Positions 1-11,718 of a DNA stretch of 64,000 nt are shown piece after piece. The stretch lies in the NCBI GenBank assembly GCA_964036315.1, contig OZ038485.1:78120960-78184959 (forward strand), written 5' to 3'. The position numbers were made by a program, and so were the translations under genes. The stretch's first letter is position 1, and each line of letters opens with the position of its first letter. The notes below the pieces were generated by a model. It was not told the DNA's origin and made no database searches. It saw only the letters and a program-made list of their open reading frames with translations. This DNA is from Acanthosepion esculentum (Eukaryota; Mollusca; Cephalopoda; Sepiida; Sepiidae).

Positions 1-540
1 TTATAACTAAATAATGGTCCTCCCTCTACAAGCAATTATCTTATTTTGTTTATTCAGATTTAGTATTGCGATGTATTGCCGTCCAATTAGTATTATTTAT
101 ATCTTATATAGACGTTCCACATTTTTAATTTTATCTACAGGTCTCTTTAAGAAGCTTCCTGAATCTGAAAATTAAATAAAAAGTTTTTTGTTGAAATTAA
201 CTTTACGTCTGATTACCCTCCTTCCTTTACACTCAGCATTCTTTGAAAATTTGAACATGACATATATATCTACAAACACAATACATTTGTGTACATGTTT
301 TCTTTAATTGTCTAATTTCCGGTTTATCATGTCATGAAAAAAAGAACTCCCCACCTCCACCCTGACCATAATTTTCTATTTTGCGTAGATCTGAAATTTA
401 ATTGGTTGATCAAGACAAACCCACAAGTCTATTTTTAATTCTGACCATGTGTTTTCTTACCCGCCCTTTATCTTTCGGAAAAGAAGTAACCTTTTGTTTT
501 TGAAATTTTTCAAAAAATTATTTAATCACCAGTCACTTAC
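1..540. other. AT-rich DNA with no gene seen
   Basis: No exon, RNA gene or recognisable transposon protein was found on either strand. The sequence is AT-rich and unique-looking by eye. It leads directly into the hammerhead-like motif at 544-596, so its last part may belong to the same unrecognised mobile element. Confidence 0.4.
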
Positions 541-543
541 CAT

Positions 544-596
544 TCGCCTGAAGAGGTACAACGTAGTACCGAAACACGAAAGCTATTGTGTAGCGA
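544..596 (+). ncRNA. Hammerhead ribozyme-like motif, type I topology
   Basis: The whole hammerhead core can be read. CTGAAGA (CUGANGA box) is at 548-554. Stem II is GGTAC (555-559) with GTACC (566-570), closing a six-base loop, and its first pair is the conserved G-C. The GAAA box is at 571-574. Stem III is CAC (575-577) with GTG (588-590). TA at 591-592 supplies U16.1 and H17, so the predicted cut is after 592. Stem I is TCGC (544-547) with GCGA (593-596). Stem I is open-ended, as in the small type I hammerheads known from Penelope-like elements and retrozyme-type repeats. Stem I is short and no tertiary contact is evident, so activity is uncertain. A CT/CA/TA tract follows about 55 bp downstream, and the 3' motif GTGTAGCGA recurs near 10103. 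Confidence 0.65.
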
Positions 597-649
597 TCCC
601 AACAGGGTTTTGTTCTAATCTATGAACAGCGGAATTTTACTTCATCTGT

Positions 650-651
650 TT

Positions 652-726
<75 letters not shown>

Positions 727-733
727 ACACACA

Positions 734-777
<44 letters not shown>
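650..777. repeat. Compound microsatellite (CT)n-(CA)n-(TA)n
   Basis: A short CT run passes into a CA run and then a TA run. The open frames across it encode only HT, YI or CV repeats and are artefacts. Confidence 0.95.
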
Positions 778-779
<2 letters not shown>

Positions 780-1364
780 GATATTAATATATAATATATT
801 TGATAAGCACATTTTTATCTTTAAAATAAACAGTGTTTTCTCTATATTAACACGATTTTTATGCATAAATATGAAATTAGCAAAGTTTTTTATTTTTCGA
901 TTCAGAACAGATTTTAATAGCTTTTAACTGATATAGTCACTAAAAATTATCTCGGTGAATTCCTGAAGTTTTCATAAAATTAAGGGTCTGAATCACATGT
1001 AAAAAATATTTTTACCAAGATTTTCTAATAAAAAATTTCAAAAATAATTTCATTCATTTATGAATAAGTCCTGAAAATTTCATTAAAATCTGATAATTAT
1101 TTGATTTTTGCAAGAACTTCCAAAGTAATTTGTTTGTCACCGTAAAAAAGAGGCTAAAATTTGCTATGCTAAAAGTTAGTACAACCGCTGACGCAGGAAA
1201 AACAAGGTTTTTAATGAAAATTTCGAATGCTGTAAAAAGGAATAAAACATTTTATTAAATAATCAAAAAATACTTTGATCCTTCCTCTTCATAATAACGT
1301 AAGGATTTTGACGATAAAACTGTTTTCATCACGGTTTGTTGATTTTTTAGCGTTTTCGTGGAGA

Positions 1365-1915
1365 TACCTTAACATTTTTATTTAGAAATGTTGTTTATAT
1401 AGAAATATGACAATAAGCAAGTTTTTCTCCGTATTAAGAATTTTCCTTTTGAAATATGAAAATTATCAATTCTTCTTTACAGCAACCATTTTGCTTTTTT
1501 AAATATAAAAATTTTGAACTTTTTTCATATTACTGCTTTTTTTATTTAATATGATGAAAATAAGAAACTTTTTTCTCTATATGAAATCTTTTTATTTAGA
1601 AATATAAAAATAAGATTCTTTACTCTATATTGACATTCTTTATATATTAATATATAAAAAAGCAAATTTTTCCTTATATGAACACATTTAGATACATGAA
1701 AATAAGAAATTTTACCTCCATATTAACTTTTTATTTAGAAATATAAAAATAAGAAACTTTTCCCTATGTTAACATCTTTTTATTTGGAAATATGAAAATA
1801 AGAAACTTCTCGTCTGTGTTAGCACGTTTTATTTAGAAATAGGAAAATAAGCAACTTTTTCCTTGTACAAACCTTTTTTTTATTTAGAAGTAAGTAACCT
1901 TTTCCACATATGAGG
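1365..1915 (-). repeat. 48-bp AT-rich tandem satellite, array 1
   Basis: About eleven decayed tandem units contain TATTTAGAAATATGAAAATA, a run like AAGAAACTTTTTCC, then TATTAACA. Two well-kept neighbouring units (about 1730-1830) measure 48-49 bp. The reverse complement of the same unit forms the arrays at 39270-39430, 41050-42030 and 42850-43040, so this copy lies in the opposite orientation. The units are AT-rich and show no coding potential. Confidence 0.75.
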
Positions 1916-1924
1916 AAGTGAGTA

Positions 1925-2103
1925 TTAAGAAATCAACGAGATTTGGAACACGTCTCTCCGATTAACAATTCCGAGCCTTACACCACCTGCGCATCCAAGC
2001 TTGAATCATCAATTATTTCCAAGCGGTCACCCATCTAGATACTGCTTAAATTAGGTGATTGTACAGAAATCGGTTCCAACGTGATGTGGCCCTGCTAGCA
2101 CAA
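1925..2103 (-). mobile_element. 5S rRNA-derived SINE or pseudogene
   Basis: The minus strand from about 2103 to 2012 reads like 5S rRNA. It has GCCACATCACGTTGGAA near the 5' end, then TTTAAGCAG from the box A region, then TAGATGGGTGACCGCTTGG, which is the box C internal promoter. About 18 nt of the normal 5S between boxes A and C are missing. A body follows (2011-1925) with a second promoter-like motif GTTCCAAATCTC. That tail resembles the SINE-like piece at 15385-15450. A 5S head plus a body fits a SINE3-like element; a simple 5S pseudogene is the alternative. Confidence 0.55.
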
Positions 2104-4690
2104 AGTAACAGGTCATCGTGGCCGAGATTTAAACGTAATGCACAGAAAATGTGTAAACCGCTCAGTATTGTTGCGGTATAAATCACAGATCGGCTCTCTA
2201 GTGCTTGAGCAAACACAAATGTGCTTGAGCAGGCACCTGCAGTAGTGTTAGCTAGACACTCTAGCAGACAGACATATTTGGAAACGAGCAGCCAGTCACA
2301 GAAACGTGTGAATCTTGGTGTAACTGCTTTTTACATCACCAATCATTTTGAATTACGTAATTATGAATTGTATCACTGAGCAGCAAACACGATTATTTCC
2401 ACTTTACTGACTCTATTGAAAAACACATTATGAACATCGATGAAAGGGTCGAGTGAATATTTTTGTTCACACTCATTGCATGGACATCAGAACAGTAAGC
2501 TATCAATATTAACTATATCAACTTACAACTAAAATAGCTACACTTTTACTGCAAGCTTCACGTACCTTCATCAGTCTTGTAAGTGTAATTTATTCGTTTT
2601 TTATTTTCATCTATACTTTTATTTTATTATAACTCGATACACACTTTTGATGAAATACGATGTGTCGAAAAACAAAACTCCCGTAAATTTTATTGTCATA
2701 ATTTTTGCAGCATTCGTAATAAGTAAAATTACAAAAAATCTGAAAATTTAAAAATATTTATGCATTCAATTTATAGGACCGGAGATGTTTGGGTTTGAAA
2801 AAAAGATTTGCACTATATAAAAAGTCTGACAAAATTTTTGCTAAAAAACCTTGTGGAAATTTTCAGCAATATCGAGATTTTAAAAATGTACCAGAAATCA
2901 GCGAATTATCTTATTTCAGTAAAATTTTCAAGATTTATTAACTTATAAATGAGTTTAGTTAAGAAAAAGAATTTTTTTTCGAAAAGTTTGCAGAAAAATT
3001 GCTAAATTAAATAATTCCTCCTTTATTTAATTTAATGAATTTTTAAATAAAGATTTTTAACAAAATTGAAATGGCAAACAAGATATTGAAATTATTGCAA
3101 CCTGATTTTTAAAGCCAATGAGGTTTTCATGAAATACTCTCCGGTCACTGCAAGAAGATAAATATTTATATTTGACAAGGAAAATGTTATTTTTACATCC
3201 TCGAACCTTTATAAACTTTTGAATAAAAATGAAACAAAAAAACAACAAAAAAACAAAACAGAAACAAAACAAAGAACAATATATGACGAAAACTGCAACA
3301 TTTGTATGAAAGTTAATAAATTATGTACCCTTCGTAAGAATAAACTAATGCATAAAATTCTGATATAAAATTATTTGTATCCAATATATAAACCCGGAGA
3401 TATTTGGGTTTTAAAATTTTCTCACGTGGTTTGAAACAGAGTAACAATAATTTGCATGGAACATTTTTCAGACAAAAGACACCCGAATTATAAAAATCCA
3501 CTAAAAATCTTCAAGAACATTTTCTGTAAGGATTCATTTATGAATTTATTATTAGGTAAAATATTTTTTTAACAAACAAATATTATAGAAATAATTTTAA
3601 GTCAATCTAACCCTGCTTATGAAAATTTTATGGAATTTCAAGTAAATATTTTAGCATAAAAATATTTATTTTCTACATAAAAATATTTATATTTTCACAA
3701 AAATATTCATGTTTGCATAAGTTTCTAGTAAAAGTAATTCATCCGAAATTTCATTTAGAAAATCTACTTGAGATGTTGATTCTAAAAAGAGAATTTATTT
3801 TAAAATTATTTTTTGTTTCTCATTTATTTGGAGTCTTAGGAAATGTTTTTATCGAATAAAACTATGATTTAATAATAAATCATAGAATTTTTAATATAAA
3901 ATTGTAATTTTTTGAGATTGTGCAAATAACATATCTGGTAGATCAATAAGAAGTAATAAAATTATTTAATTTGGAAACACTTTACACTTATTTAGCATAT
4001 GTGTTACTCCAAGAAAAAAAATAACTAGTTTTTTTTTTTTCATTTTTGAAACTTTCTATGGAACGCTCCAAAATCTAAACTATCATGAATATTGACATAA
4101 TATTATAATTATGGATGGCCGTAAGAAAAACTGCTTTGAAACTTTTTTATGGTCTCAGAATTATTTTTCTTTTCTTTACGACTGTTCTATTTTCTTGCAG
4201 TTAGAAGCGAAATTTAAATTCCTACTTAAGTTATTTAAATTATTGTTACTAGGGGGAGCCGTGGAATTTCCACGGAACGACTGAAAGAATGTTGAGTAAA
4301 CAATAAACTTTTTTGAACATATATGTATGTCTGAAAATAACGCATTGAAGAAGGGACAATTAAAATATTTACATATATAATAAATTGAGATACTTAGGCA
4401 ACAAATAGTAAAATTGCGTATATGTTTACAAGTATATTTACAAATACATAAATTTCAGCTATTAAATCTACCCTTTTTTAACATACAATACTCATAGGCT
4501 GGGAAAATAAACAACACATAGAGATACTTGGGAGTGTCCACCGTGTGTGCAAAGATTGGCAATGCCAATCAGTCCATAGTACTCTCTCCTCTCAAAATGG
4601 AGCCATGCCAGTTTCCTCCGATATGAATACAGAAAACAATAGACCTATATGTACAAAATTTTATAATACATGCCGCATATAAATAGATTC
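2104..4690. other. AT-rich intergenic DNA, nothing recognised
   Basis: About 2.6 kb with no exon, transposase, reverse transcriptase or RNA gene seen on either strand. Short homopolymers (T-run near 4030, A-rich run near 3235) are the only notable structure. It could include old unrecognised repeats. Confidence 0.4.
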
Positions 4691-4711
4691 CTCTTTTGAA
4701 AGATATTAATT

Positions 4712-4723
4712 TAATATATATAT

Positions 4724-4758
<35 letters not shown>

Positions 4759-4795
4759 ATGGACTCTGCCGTCGGTTTCGACGTATGTGGATCTG
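4712..4795. repeat. (TA)n tract with attached short repeat
   Basis: The TA run at 4714-4758 is followed directly by TGGACTCTGCCGTCG and a segment ending ATGTGGATCT. A very similar segment (GGACTCTCTCGTTGC to AATGTGGG) follows another TA run at 36028-36062, so the tract and its flank appear to move as one unit. Confidence 0.55.
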
Positions 4796-5189
4796 ACAAC
4801 TTAATTGATTTAGTTATGAAATTTTATGCGATAATCTTAAGTGGCATTTAAGACCCGCAGACTTGGGAATGATTTCTCCTGTAATTCGAGTTTTTCATAA
4901 GGAAAATCACTGCTATTTTGTCTAGGACAATGGCTTTCTTAAGGTCAAGATTTCCCAGGCTGTAATAAAAATACTACTGAGATTGTGCTCGGTGAGACGG
5001 GGAAAGTCGTGAAGGGGATGCCCTATGTCATCTAACGTTAAGTTACAGACAAAAACCGGGATGAAGAGAAAGAGATGACCCCGGGAACATTTATAATAGT
5101 GAGAACAGACGTTTTGCCTCTATTCAGAATTTGGTTGTAGATCTTCCAGGACTCTAACGCACCTACCTATGTACCTACCTACCTACTTT

Positions 5190-6370
5190 ATACCTAAATA
5201 GACTCGACTGTTACAGATCACTTCATTACTAGTGAGGCACTAGATAACAAATGCCTCTCAAGGAATATAGCAGTAGATATTTCAAAGGCCTTTGACAAGG
5301 TATAGCATAAAGGATTGCAGCACAAGCTTTCTAGCTATGAAATCTGTGGAAAAATCTTTTCAATTATAAAGTCCTTCCTGAAGGTAGTTTTTAACGGTAA
5401 GTCCTCTCGTGCCCTAGTAATCAACGTAGGCGTACCCTAGTGGTCGTTTCTTGAAAGTACCCTCTTTTTACTTTACATAAATGATCTGCCTAAGAGTATT
5501 TATGTCTATCTATGCTGATGATACACCGGTATATGGTTGCACTTGAAAAAGTCTAAATGACCGGTGATTGGTAGCTAATTTCTCCTCTTACATAAGATGT
5601 TACATCTCAATGGTGGAAAAAATGGTTGGTTATATTCAGTGTCTCAGAAACTAGTTACATACCATAATCGCCGATCGAACCCTGAACTATCACAACACAC
5701 GATGAAAGGATGCACCCTCAGGGATGCTCCCCTGTGCTTTGAGTGCCTATTGGGTCTTACTCAACCCAGACCTCGTGTACATATGATCAATCACTAAAGA
5801 TGCTGCAAAAATGTTCGGTTCAGTAAGTACTTGATTTCTCATGTTATCCACTATCTAAACAAGGGCTAGATCAGGACCTAAAATGGAGAACTGCTGCCAT
5901 ATATGGGTAGGAGCTGACCAGTCTTCACTTTCAAATCTCGATAGAGTCCAAAAACCTCTCCGCGTCCTTGTGGCTGATAAATTATTTTCCATTTATAATC
6001 ACTTTCTCACAGACGTAACGTTGTAAAACTCCCACTACTCTGTCGCTATTTCCATGGAAAGTGCTGAAAATAACTAGTTATTTCCACCAGTTTTAACCTT
6101 CAGGACTAAGACCGACCATGCTACGCGTATTATAACGAACCACCTTCATTCTCTTCGTATTCCATTGGTGATATGTAACTTCCATATAAGCAGCTTTTTC
6201 CCATGAACCGCTGCTTTGTGGAACCATCTCCAAAGAGGATGTTTTCCCGATCAATACAAGTGCGTTGATCACTAGATCATCTATGGTAAATTTGCCTCGA
6301 GTTTCTGACAAGAGTTCATCTTTCTTGGAAGATCAATGTAATAATAAAAGTGATAAAAATAAAAAAGTAA
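5190..6370 (+). pseudogene. Non-LTR retrotransposon (CR1/Jockey-like) RT 3' fragment
   Basis: Conceptual translation with stops and frameshifts gives LINE reverse transcriptase blocks in order. A segment AVDISKAFDKV is at about 5270-5305. A decayed GVP-G block is at 5430-5450, followed by LFLLYINDLP. The catalytic YADD lies in ATGCTGATGATACA near 5511-5524. Further on, a LINE C-terminal block (GADQSSLSNLDRVQK) is at about 5910-5955, and the typical C-terminal region with SSFFPR/W-N-L-like residues is broken across 6110-6240. Endonuclease and the 5' part are absent, as expected of 5'-truncated LINE copies. Family assignment within the APE-type LINEs is uncertain. Confidence 0.75.
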
Positions 6371-6609
6371 AAGCATAAGGAAAATAAGTGAAATAAGCTT
6401 GACTAGATGCCCAGACACATTTGAGAAAAAAGGAAAAAATTAAATTTTAAAATGTAATATTTCAGCGTTCCAATATCTTCAACGTTTCCTATAGGTGCAT
6501 AATTATAACCGAAGTTTGCTTTTTTATATCTTTCCTCTTCACTTCCTACTCGAATATAATCCCATCGACAGAAACATTACTTTAATTCGATGAAGTCCTG
6601 TTAAATAAT

Positions 6610-8690
6610 AGTTCAGCAGATTGCTACTTGTATCTGCAACTTCTGTATGTTGAATTTCGAGGTCAGATGCAAGTCAAAATAAGGTAGTCGGTTTTGATTA
6701 GCTGAGCTTGCGTGGGAGATAGGACAAAAGTTTCAGAGAGTTGTATCCTAACCGTCAAGCAATGCAGAGGTGTTCTCTTTCGTGTCTGAAACGGCTCCCC
6801 AGTAAGAGGGAATGACCCCACTGGATAGTATATGTCGACATTAATAAAGTATTTTAGTTCAAATTATCTATGTTGGGGTCATTTAATCTTTTGTCATTGC
6901 CGGACAAAACATTTCGCGATCCCCGCAAGGAGAATAAGAGAGAGAAGCTATACAACAGAGCACATATTGGCGCCGTTCACCAGGACCTCCCAGCACAGGG
7001 GTGGAGGGTGGTGCGCAGAATATGGGTTGTCACACAACGTGAAAAAGTTCGGAGAAGGTGTTTGGACTGAGGGCTCAACAAAATAGCGAAAATAGTAATC
7101 AATACATAAGGACAGAAAACCACTGTAACTACGATGATATTACTATGTTCTATGCTCACATACACACACCACACATCTAAACAACAAGCCAAAGGAAAAA
7201 ATAACGAAAAAAATCTAGGGGAAAAAAGTGAAAAAAGTGTAAGCAAACAGGTTTTGATGGACAGAGAAGAAAACAAGTTTTGGAAAAAAAAGGACGAATA
7301 GAAGAAAAAAGAAAGGACATAGTGAACACTCACACTAACGCATATACACTGGTGAGACAATGTCAATTTCGATGAAAAATTTTAGTGAGAGGCTGATTTT
7401 TGTTGTTTTGTTTTGTCTTTTTACAAAAGTTTAGAACCACGTGCGAAAATCTATTTAGAATTTTCGCCGGTTAGTTTTTCTAACTCTTAAAGTTTTAAGG
7501 TTTATGTTGATTTTGATTAGCACGCTTTTATGTTTGTATGTCTGGCAGTCTGTACTGTTAATTAGTTGAAGATTTTGCGACTATGGTTTTGTGTGCATTC
7601 AAATGTTTTAAGTTTAGAATTATTTTGTTAATCGTAATTAACTGACAAATGATTGATTTGTTCATTTTTGTAACAGTGCGTGGAATTTTATTTTTATTTT
7701 AAGAGCCGTGTGTGCGTCCTTTTGCCTTCATTGGTTGAAAAATTAAGTTGTTAATTGGTGAATTTTCGGGGTTAATTTTATTGGAAAAATTAAGTTAATT
7801 AATTATTTGTGGGAATAAGTAGATCCGGCTAGCATCTGTGTCCTGGGTGGGTGGGAAATTGTTACACATGCCTATGTAGATAGGGAAATCAGTCAATGTT
7901 TGGGTAGCTATTCAGTATAGAATAAATATATCCTAAGATACCCACGGGGTCGAGGAAGGGCTCTGACGACCAAAAGGAATTGGTTAGGTGGCTTGTGGCA
8001 TGCCAGGTCACGGCAGACGACTAAGGGAAGAAAATCATTGTAACCACGGTAAAGCCAGTAATAGATTAGTTGCTGAGCAGGTGTGGTTATTTTCCCCGCG
8101 GTGGCAGCCAAGAGCAGAAAGAATTGAAATGAGGCGAGTTGAGTTTTTACACACAGAGGCAGATGGTTAATAATAGCAATTACAGAAAATTAATGGTGGC
8201 AAATTTGTGAAGATTTGAAGTAAATCTGGTAATACGCAAATAAAAGGTGTTTCATTAAGACGGATTATATATAAGGCTGTTTTATTAAGACGGATCAAAG
8301 TCATCAGTAAATAAATCAGTGTTATTGGCAAAAATTTATTTATTTCTCTATTGGATCATGTTATTTAAGCCATGACAATTATGTATGAAAAATAACATCG
8401 CTCAAATGTCCGCCAAACCTGAAAGTAAAAGAAAAATCATTAGACGCTTAAACTTAATTCACATTTAAAATCGGTTCAAGTTACTGGAACACCCTTTACA
8501 AAGTAATAAATTGGTTGTGGTTGAATAACTTGGGTGATAATGGACGGTGCGTGCTGTGTCACTCTGAGTAGGAAATAAGTGTGGATCATAATATATTTAA
8601 AGTGTAAAATTTAGGTGACAAGGAGGTGGTTCAATTATGGAATTGGTTGACGTTGTGGCGTGGGACTTTTTGGCATGCATTGTGTGATTT
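6610..8690 (+). repeat. Dispersed 2.1 kb repeat R, copy 1
   Basis: This block aligns by eye, in the same orientation, with 49005-50925. Both share the landmarks CCGTCAAGCAATG, GACAATGTCAATTT, CTTTTGCCTTCATTGGTTGA, AGATACCCACGGGG and TTTAAAGTGTAAAAT. Copy 1 has ATTAATAAAG near 6838 and TTGGCGCCGTTCACCAGG near 6967. The second looks like a primer-binding site just inside an LTR, so a 5' piece of an LTR retrotransposon is possible, but no gag or pol is seen. A small reading frame near 7985-8170 is conserved in copy 2 (see findings). Copy 1 alone carries the 0.25 kb insertion at 8245-8496. Confidence 0.65.
8245..8496. mobile_element. Small non-autonomous DNA transposon inside repeat R copy 1
   Basis: About 250 bp present in copy 1 of repeat R and absent from copy 2, where flanks AATACACAAATAA and the later TTGTGGTTGAATAA lie close together at about 50745-50785. 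The ends AAGGTGTTTCA and the complement of TGGAACACCCTT form imperfect terminal inverted repeats of about 11 bp. It carries no transposase. Confidence 0.5.
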
Positions 8691-9344
8691 TTGGACCAGT
8701 ATTTTTTTTCTGTGAATTGTAAGTACATTTCGTGTACTCTCATGCGAATAGGCAATGGATTTTGTTCTCCCCAGGAATATTGGATTGCAGAGGTGGTACC
8801 TGCTGATCTGGATGTGGGTAACATTGCAAAGGTCAAACTTCAATATTGGAGTGATTTATATCCAGACTGTCGTCTGAGGCGTTGACCAAGCTAGTGAATA
8901 AGAATGGACAAAGGATTGCCCGGTATTCTATTTTTGTTTAAAAAATGTTTGTGAGGAGTGAAAAAAAACTGATAGAATTTTGTTGTTTATGTTCATTCTT
9001 TTCAGGAATGTCATATGTGTATGCCGGAGGGGTTATGTGACCGACGCCCAATGAAGAAAAAATGTAGAGAGCACACCTTGCAAACATGAAAGAGTAGAGG
9101 GGACTTTAGAGTAATATAGTTGAAATAAAATTCATAAATGAATTTTTTTAATGTAAGGTATGTTAAATAGTTTAGCAGATTATTGCTTTTAGGAGGATTT
9201 GTATCTAAGCTACGACTTCCGAATGAACGTTAATAAAATAGTTAAGTTAAAATTCCCTGTGTTGAAGTTGTTTTATACCTGGACTCAAAAAACCCCAAAA
9301 AACAAAAAAAAAAAAACAAAAACAAAAAAAAAAAACTGACGATC

Positions 9345-9632
9345 ACCGGCCGCGATAGAAGGTGCAACTTTATTATCGAATTGACGCCGTCGCCCAAAAC
9401 CTCCCAGCATGAGGGTTTATATAATAGTTCCTCTAGAGAACGGAACGCGTTACACAGAATGCCTTCTTCAGAAATGCACGTAAAGTTGTTTTTCATCTGT
9501 ATATTTAGAGTTTTGCTTTTGGGTATCCTGATTTTCAAGTTGTCTTTTTATTAAGTCTCATGCAAAAGTCATCAGTTCTAATTAGAAAGTCGGGGTGTTG
9601 AATTGAACAATTACTGATATCTAACAACTAGG
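9345..9632 (+). repeat. Short dispersed repeat S, copy 1
   Basis: About 285 bp nearly matching 10513-10795 in the same orientation. Landmarks are GCAACTTTATTATCGAATTG, GCGTTACACAGAATGCCTTC and TTCTAATTAGAAAGTC. The core TAGTTCCTCTAGAGAACGGAACGCG resembles stem II and the GAAAC box of hammerhead-like repeats but is decayed. The block TTGACGCCGTCGCCCAA followed by ACCTCCCAGCA resembles part of repeat R near 6967-7000. It directly precedes the broken exon 1 duplicate. Confidence 0.65.
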
Positions 9633-9827
9633 CCTTTGGTTTCTAATATTTTTCTTGTTATGAGATATTTTTGCCGTTGTTTTCTCTATTTGTTATGTTC
9701 GTTATATTTGACTGAGCGGTATCATCAATTTAATGAATAATAATGGAGACAATAAATTACTCTTTTTTAATTTGATTTCGGATTATTAATATTATCAGCT
9801 TGAACCATGTGTATTTGCAGAATACCA

Positions 9828-9828
<1 letters not shown>

Positions 9829-9881
<53 letters not shown>
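9829..9881. repeat. (TA)n microsatellite splitting the exon 1 duplicate
   Basis: A perfect TA run starts immediately after ATACCATG of the duplicated exon and marks the left edge of the interrupting segment. The following unique piece (9882-10230) contains CTGAAACATGG and TGTGTAGCGA, resembling the GAAA box and 3' end of the motif at 544-596. Confidence 0.9.
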
Positions 9882-9886
<5 letters not shown>

Positions 9887-10226
9887 CTACCACCCCTTGT
9901 CTAGATGAATGGATTTCTCGGTATCCATGGAAACCCTCAATTATGAATCTTTGCCGTGCCTTTAATAACCGTAAATTAAAAAAAAATAAGTTACTCCAAA
10001 ATTCGCTTGACGAGGAAATGGAACTAATGTCTTTGGTTTAATAACAAAATTAAATTCGAAAGCTTTAGCTTCCATTTCTGAAACATGGTTATCACTGTGT
10101 AGCGAAAAACCCATATTTTAAATCAATTAATTTATAATATTAATGCTCTGTAAATTTACATTGAGCACTATTGTGTAAAAATAAAAATATCTATAAGAAC
10201 ACCGGATTTTATATCTTACTGTTATT

Positions 10227-10354
<128 letters not shown>

Positions 10355-10512
10355 TGTTACAGAATCTGAAGCAAGAATACAAACCCCAGGCGGTGGCTGG
10401 GGATGGATCGTCTGCTTCGCCGCTTTTATGACAAATTTTACAATATTAGGAATTACTTCAACAAATGGCATAATCCTTTTAGCCCTACTTGACCTTCTCA
10501 ATGAATCTGTTT

Positions 10513-10795
10513 CGCGATAGAAGATGCAACTTTATTATCGAATTGACGCCGTCGCCCAAGACCTCCCAGCATGACGGGCTATATAAAGAGTCTCTCTAGA
10601 GGACGAAACACGTTACACAGAATGCCTTCTTCAGAAATGCATATAAAGTTGTTTTTCATCCGTATATTTGGATTTTTGCTTTTGGGTTTCCTGATTTTCA
10701 AGACGTCTTTCGATTAAGTCTCATGCAAAAGTCATCTGTTCTAATTAGAAAGTCGCGATGTCGGATTTGACAATTACTGATGTCTAATTGCAGAT
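10513..10795 (+). repeat. Short dispersed repeat S, copy 2
   Basis: Near-identical in order and orientation to 9345-9632. It has GAGTCTCTCTAGAGGAC then GAAACACGTTACAC, a hairpin followed by a GAAA box that recalls a hammerhead, but the CUGANGA box is degraded to a TATAAAGA-like run. Its left edge cuts the duplicated exon 1. Confidence 0.65.
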
Positions 10796-11530
10796 AAATT
10801 TTCTTCCACCAAAATATGCAAAATTACATTGTTGAACCTGAATGAAAACAAAATATGAAATTCAATTTAAACAATTCGTGATCAAAAGAACGAGAAGATA
10901 ATGTTATGTTTTCAAATAAACCGCAATCATTATTTTTAACAAATGATGCAAAATCTTCATCTTTGAAGGCGGTGTTAATTTAAATGAACATTTCTTATTG
11001 AAGAAGAAATTAAAGTCAGTCACTGGAAAGAAGGCATGTGAACGCTGTGAGTGTATGTATGTGGGTGTTGGTAGGTTATAAAGTGGATAGTTGACTATTA
11101 CTGGTCGGCCTGTGTATTTACTGAGAGTCTGTTATTAGTGAGTGTGCATACGTATGTGTCTAACGACGTCGAAGAGATGAACGACGAACTCGACTCTGAT
11201 AAAACTAATGGACATCGTTCTTTATACTAGATTTAGTAGGATCAGATTAGCTGTTTTATCAGAGTTGGAATAAAGCTTTCTAAATGGCTAATTAATCTAA
11301 GAAAAGCCTTTCTTTTTAAACTGTAGCAACTTATCCGGAAGTAAACGGCTTAACCATTGAAGTCTGAATTTGAAGATTTTAATTCGAAAGAAACTTTTCT
11401 CATTCACTCTAAAATAACTGGTAATTTGATTTAAATTTGGATTTGCTTTAATTTAATCTACCTTGTCCAAATTAATAAGAGTCCTGCTGAATATCTATCA
11501 GTGGAGACATGCCAGGGTTTTTTACCAGCT
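10796..11530. other. Sequence upstream of gene A exon 1, nothing recognised
   Basis: About 0.7 kb with no recognisable coding or transposon sequence. Because coding exon 1 begins at a splice acceptor (AG at 11711-11712), at least one 5' untranslated exon and the promoter must lie upstream. I cannot place them, here or further 5'. Confidence 0.4.
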
Positions 11531-11718
11531 GAAGAATTTGGTTTTTAATATTTTTCTTGTTATGAGATATATTTGCTGTTGTTTTATCTGTTGCTCATAT
11601 CTAACTGAGCGGTATTATCACTTTGATGAATAATAATGGAGACAATAAATTTCTCTTTTTGATTTGACTTTGGATTATTAATATTATCATTTTGTACCAT
11701 GTGTATTTGCAGGATACC

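Noticed and set aside
642..927. Open frames on both strands across the CT/CA/TA tract
   Set aside because: They encode only dinucleotide-repeat peptides (HT, YI, CV) and have no conserved part.
6977..7366. 129-codon minus-strand frame, partly similar to 49557-49775
   Set aside because: Similarity comes from the shared repeat R and is biased to F, L, S and V. The frame is not kept downstream.
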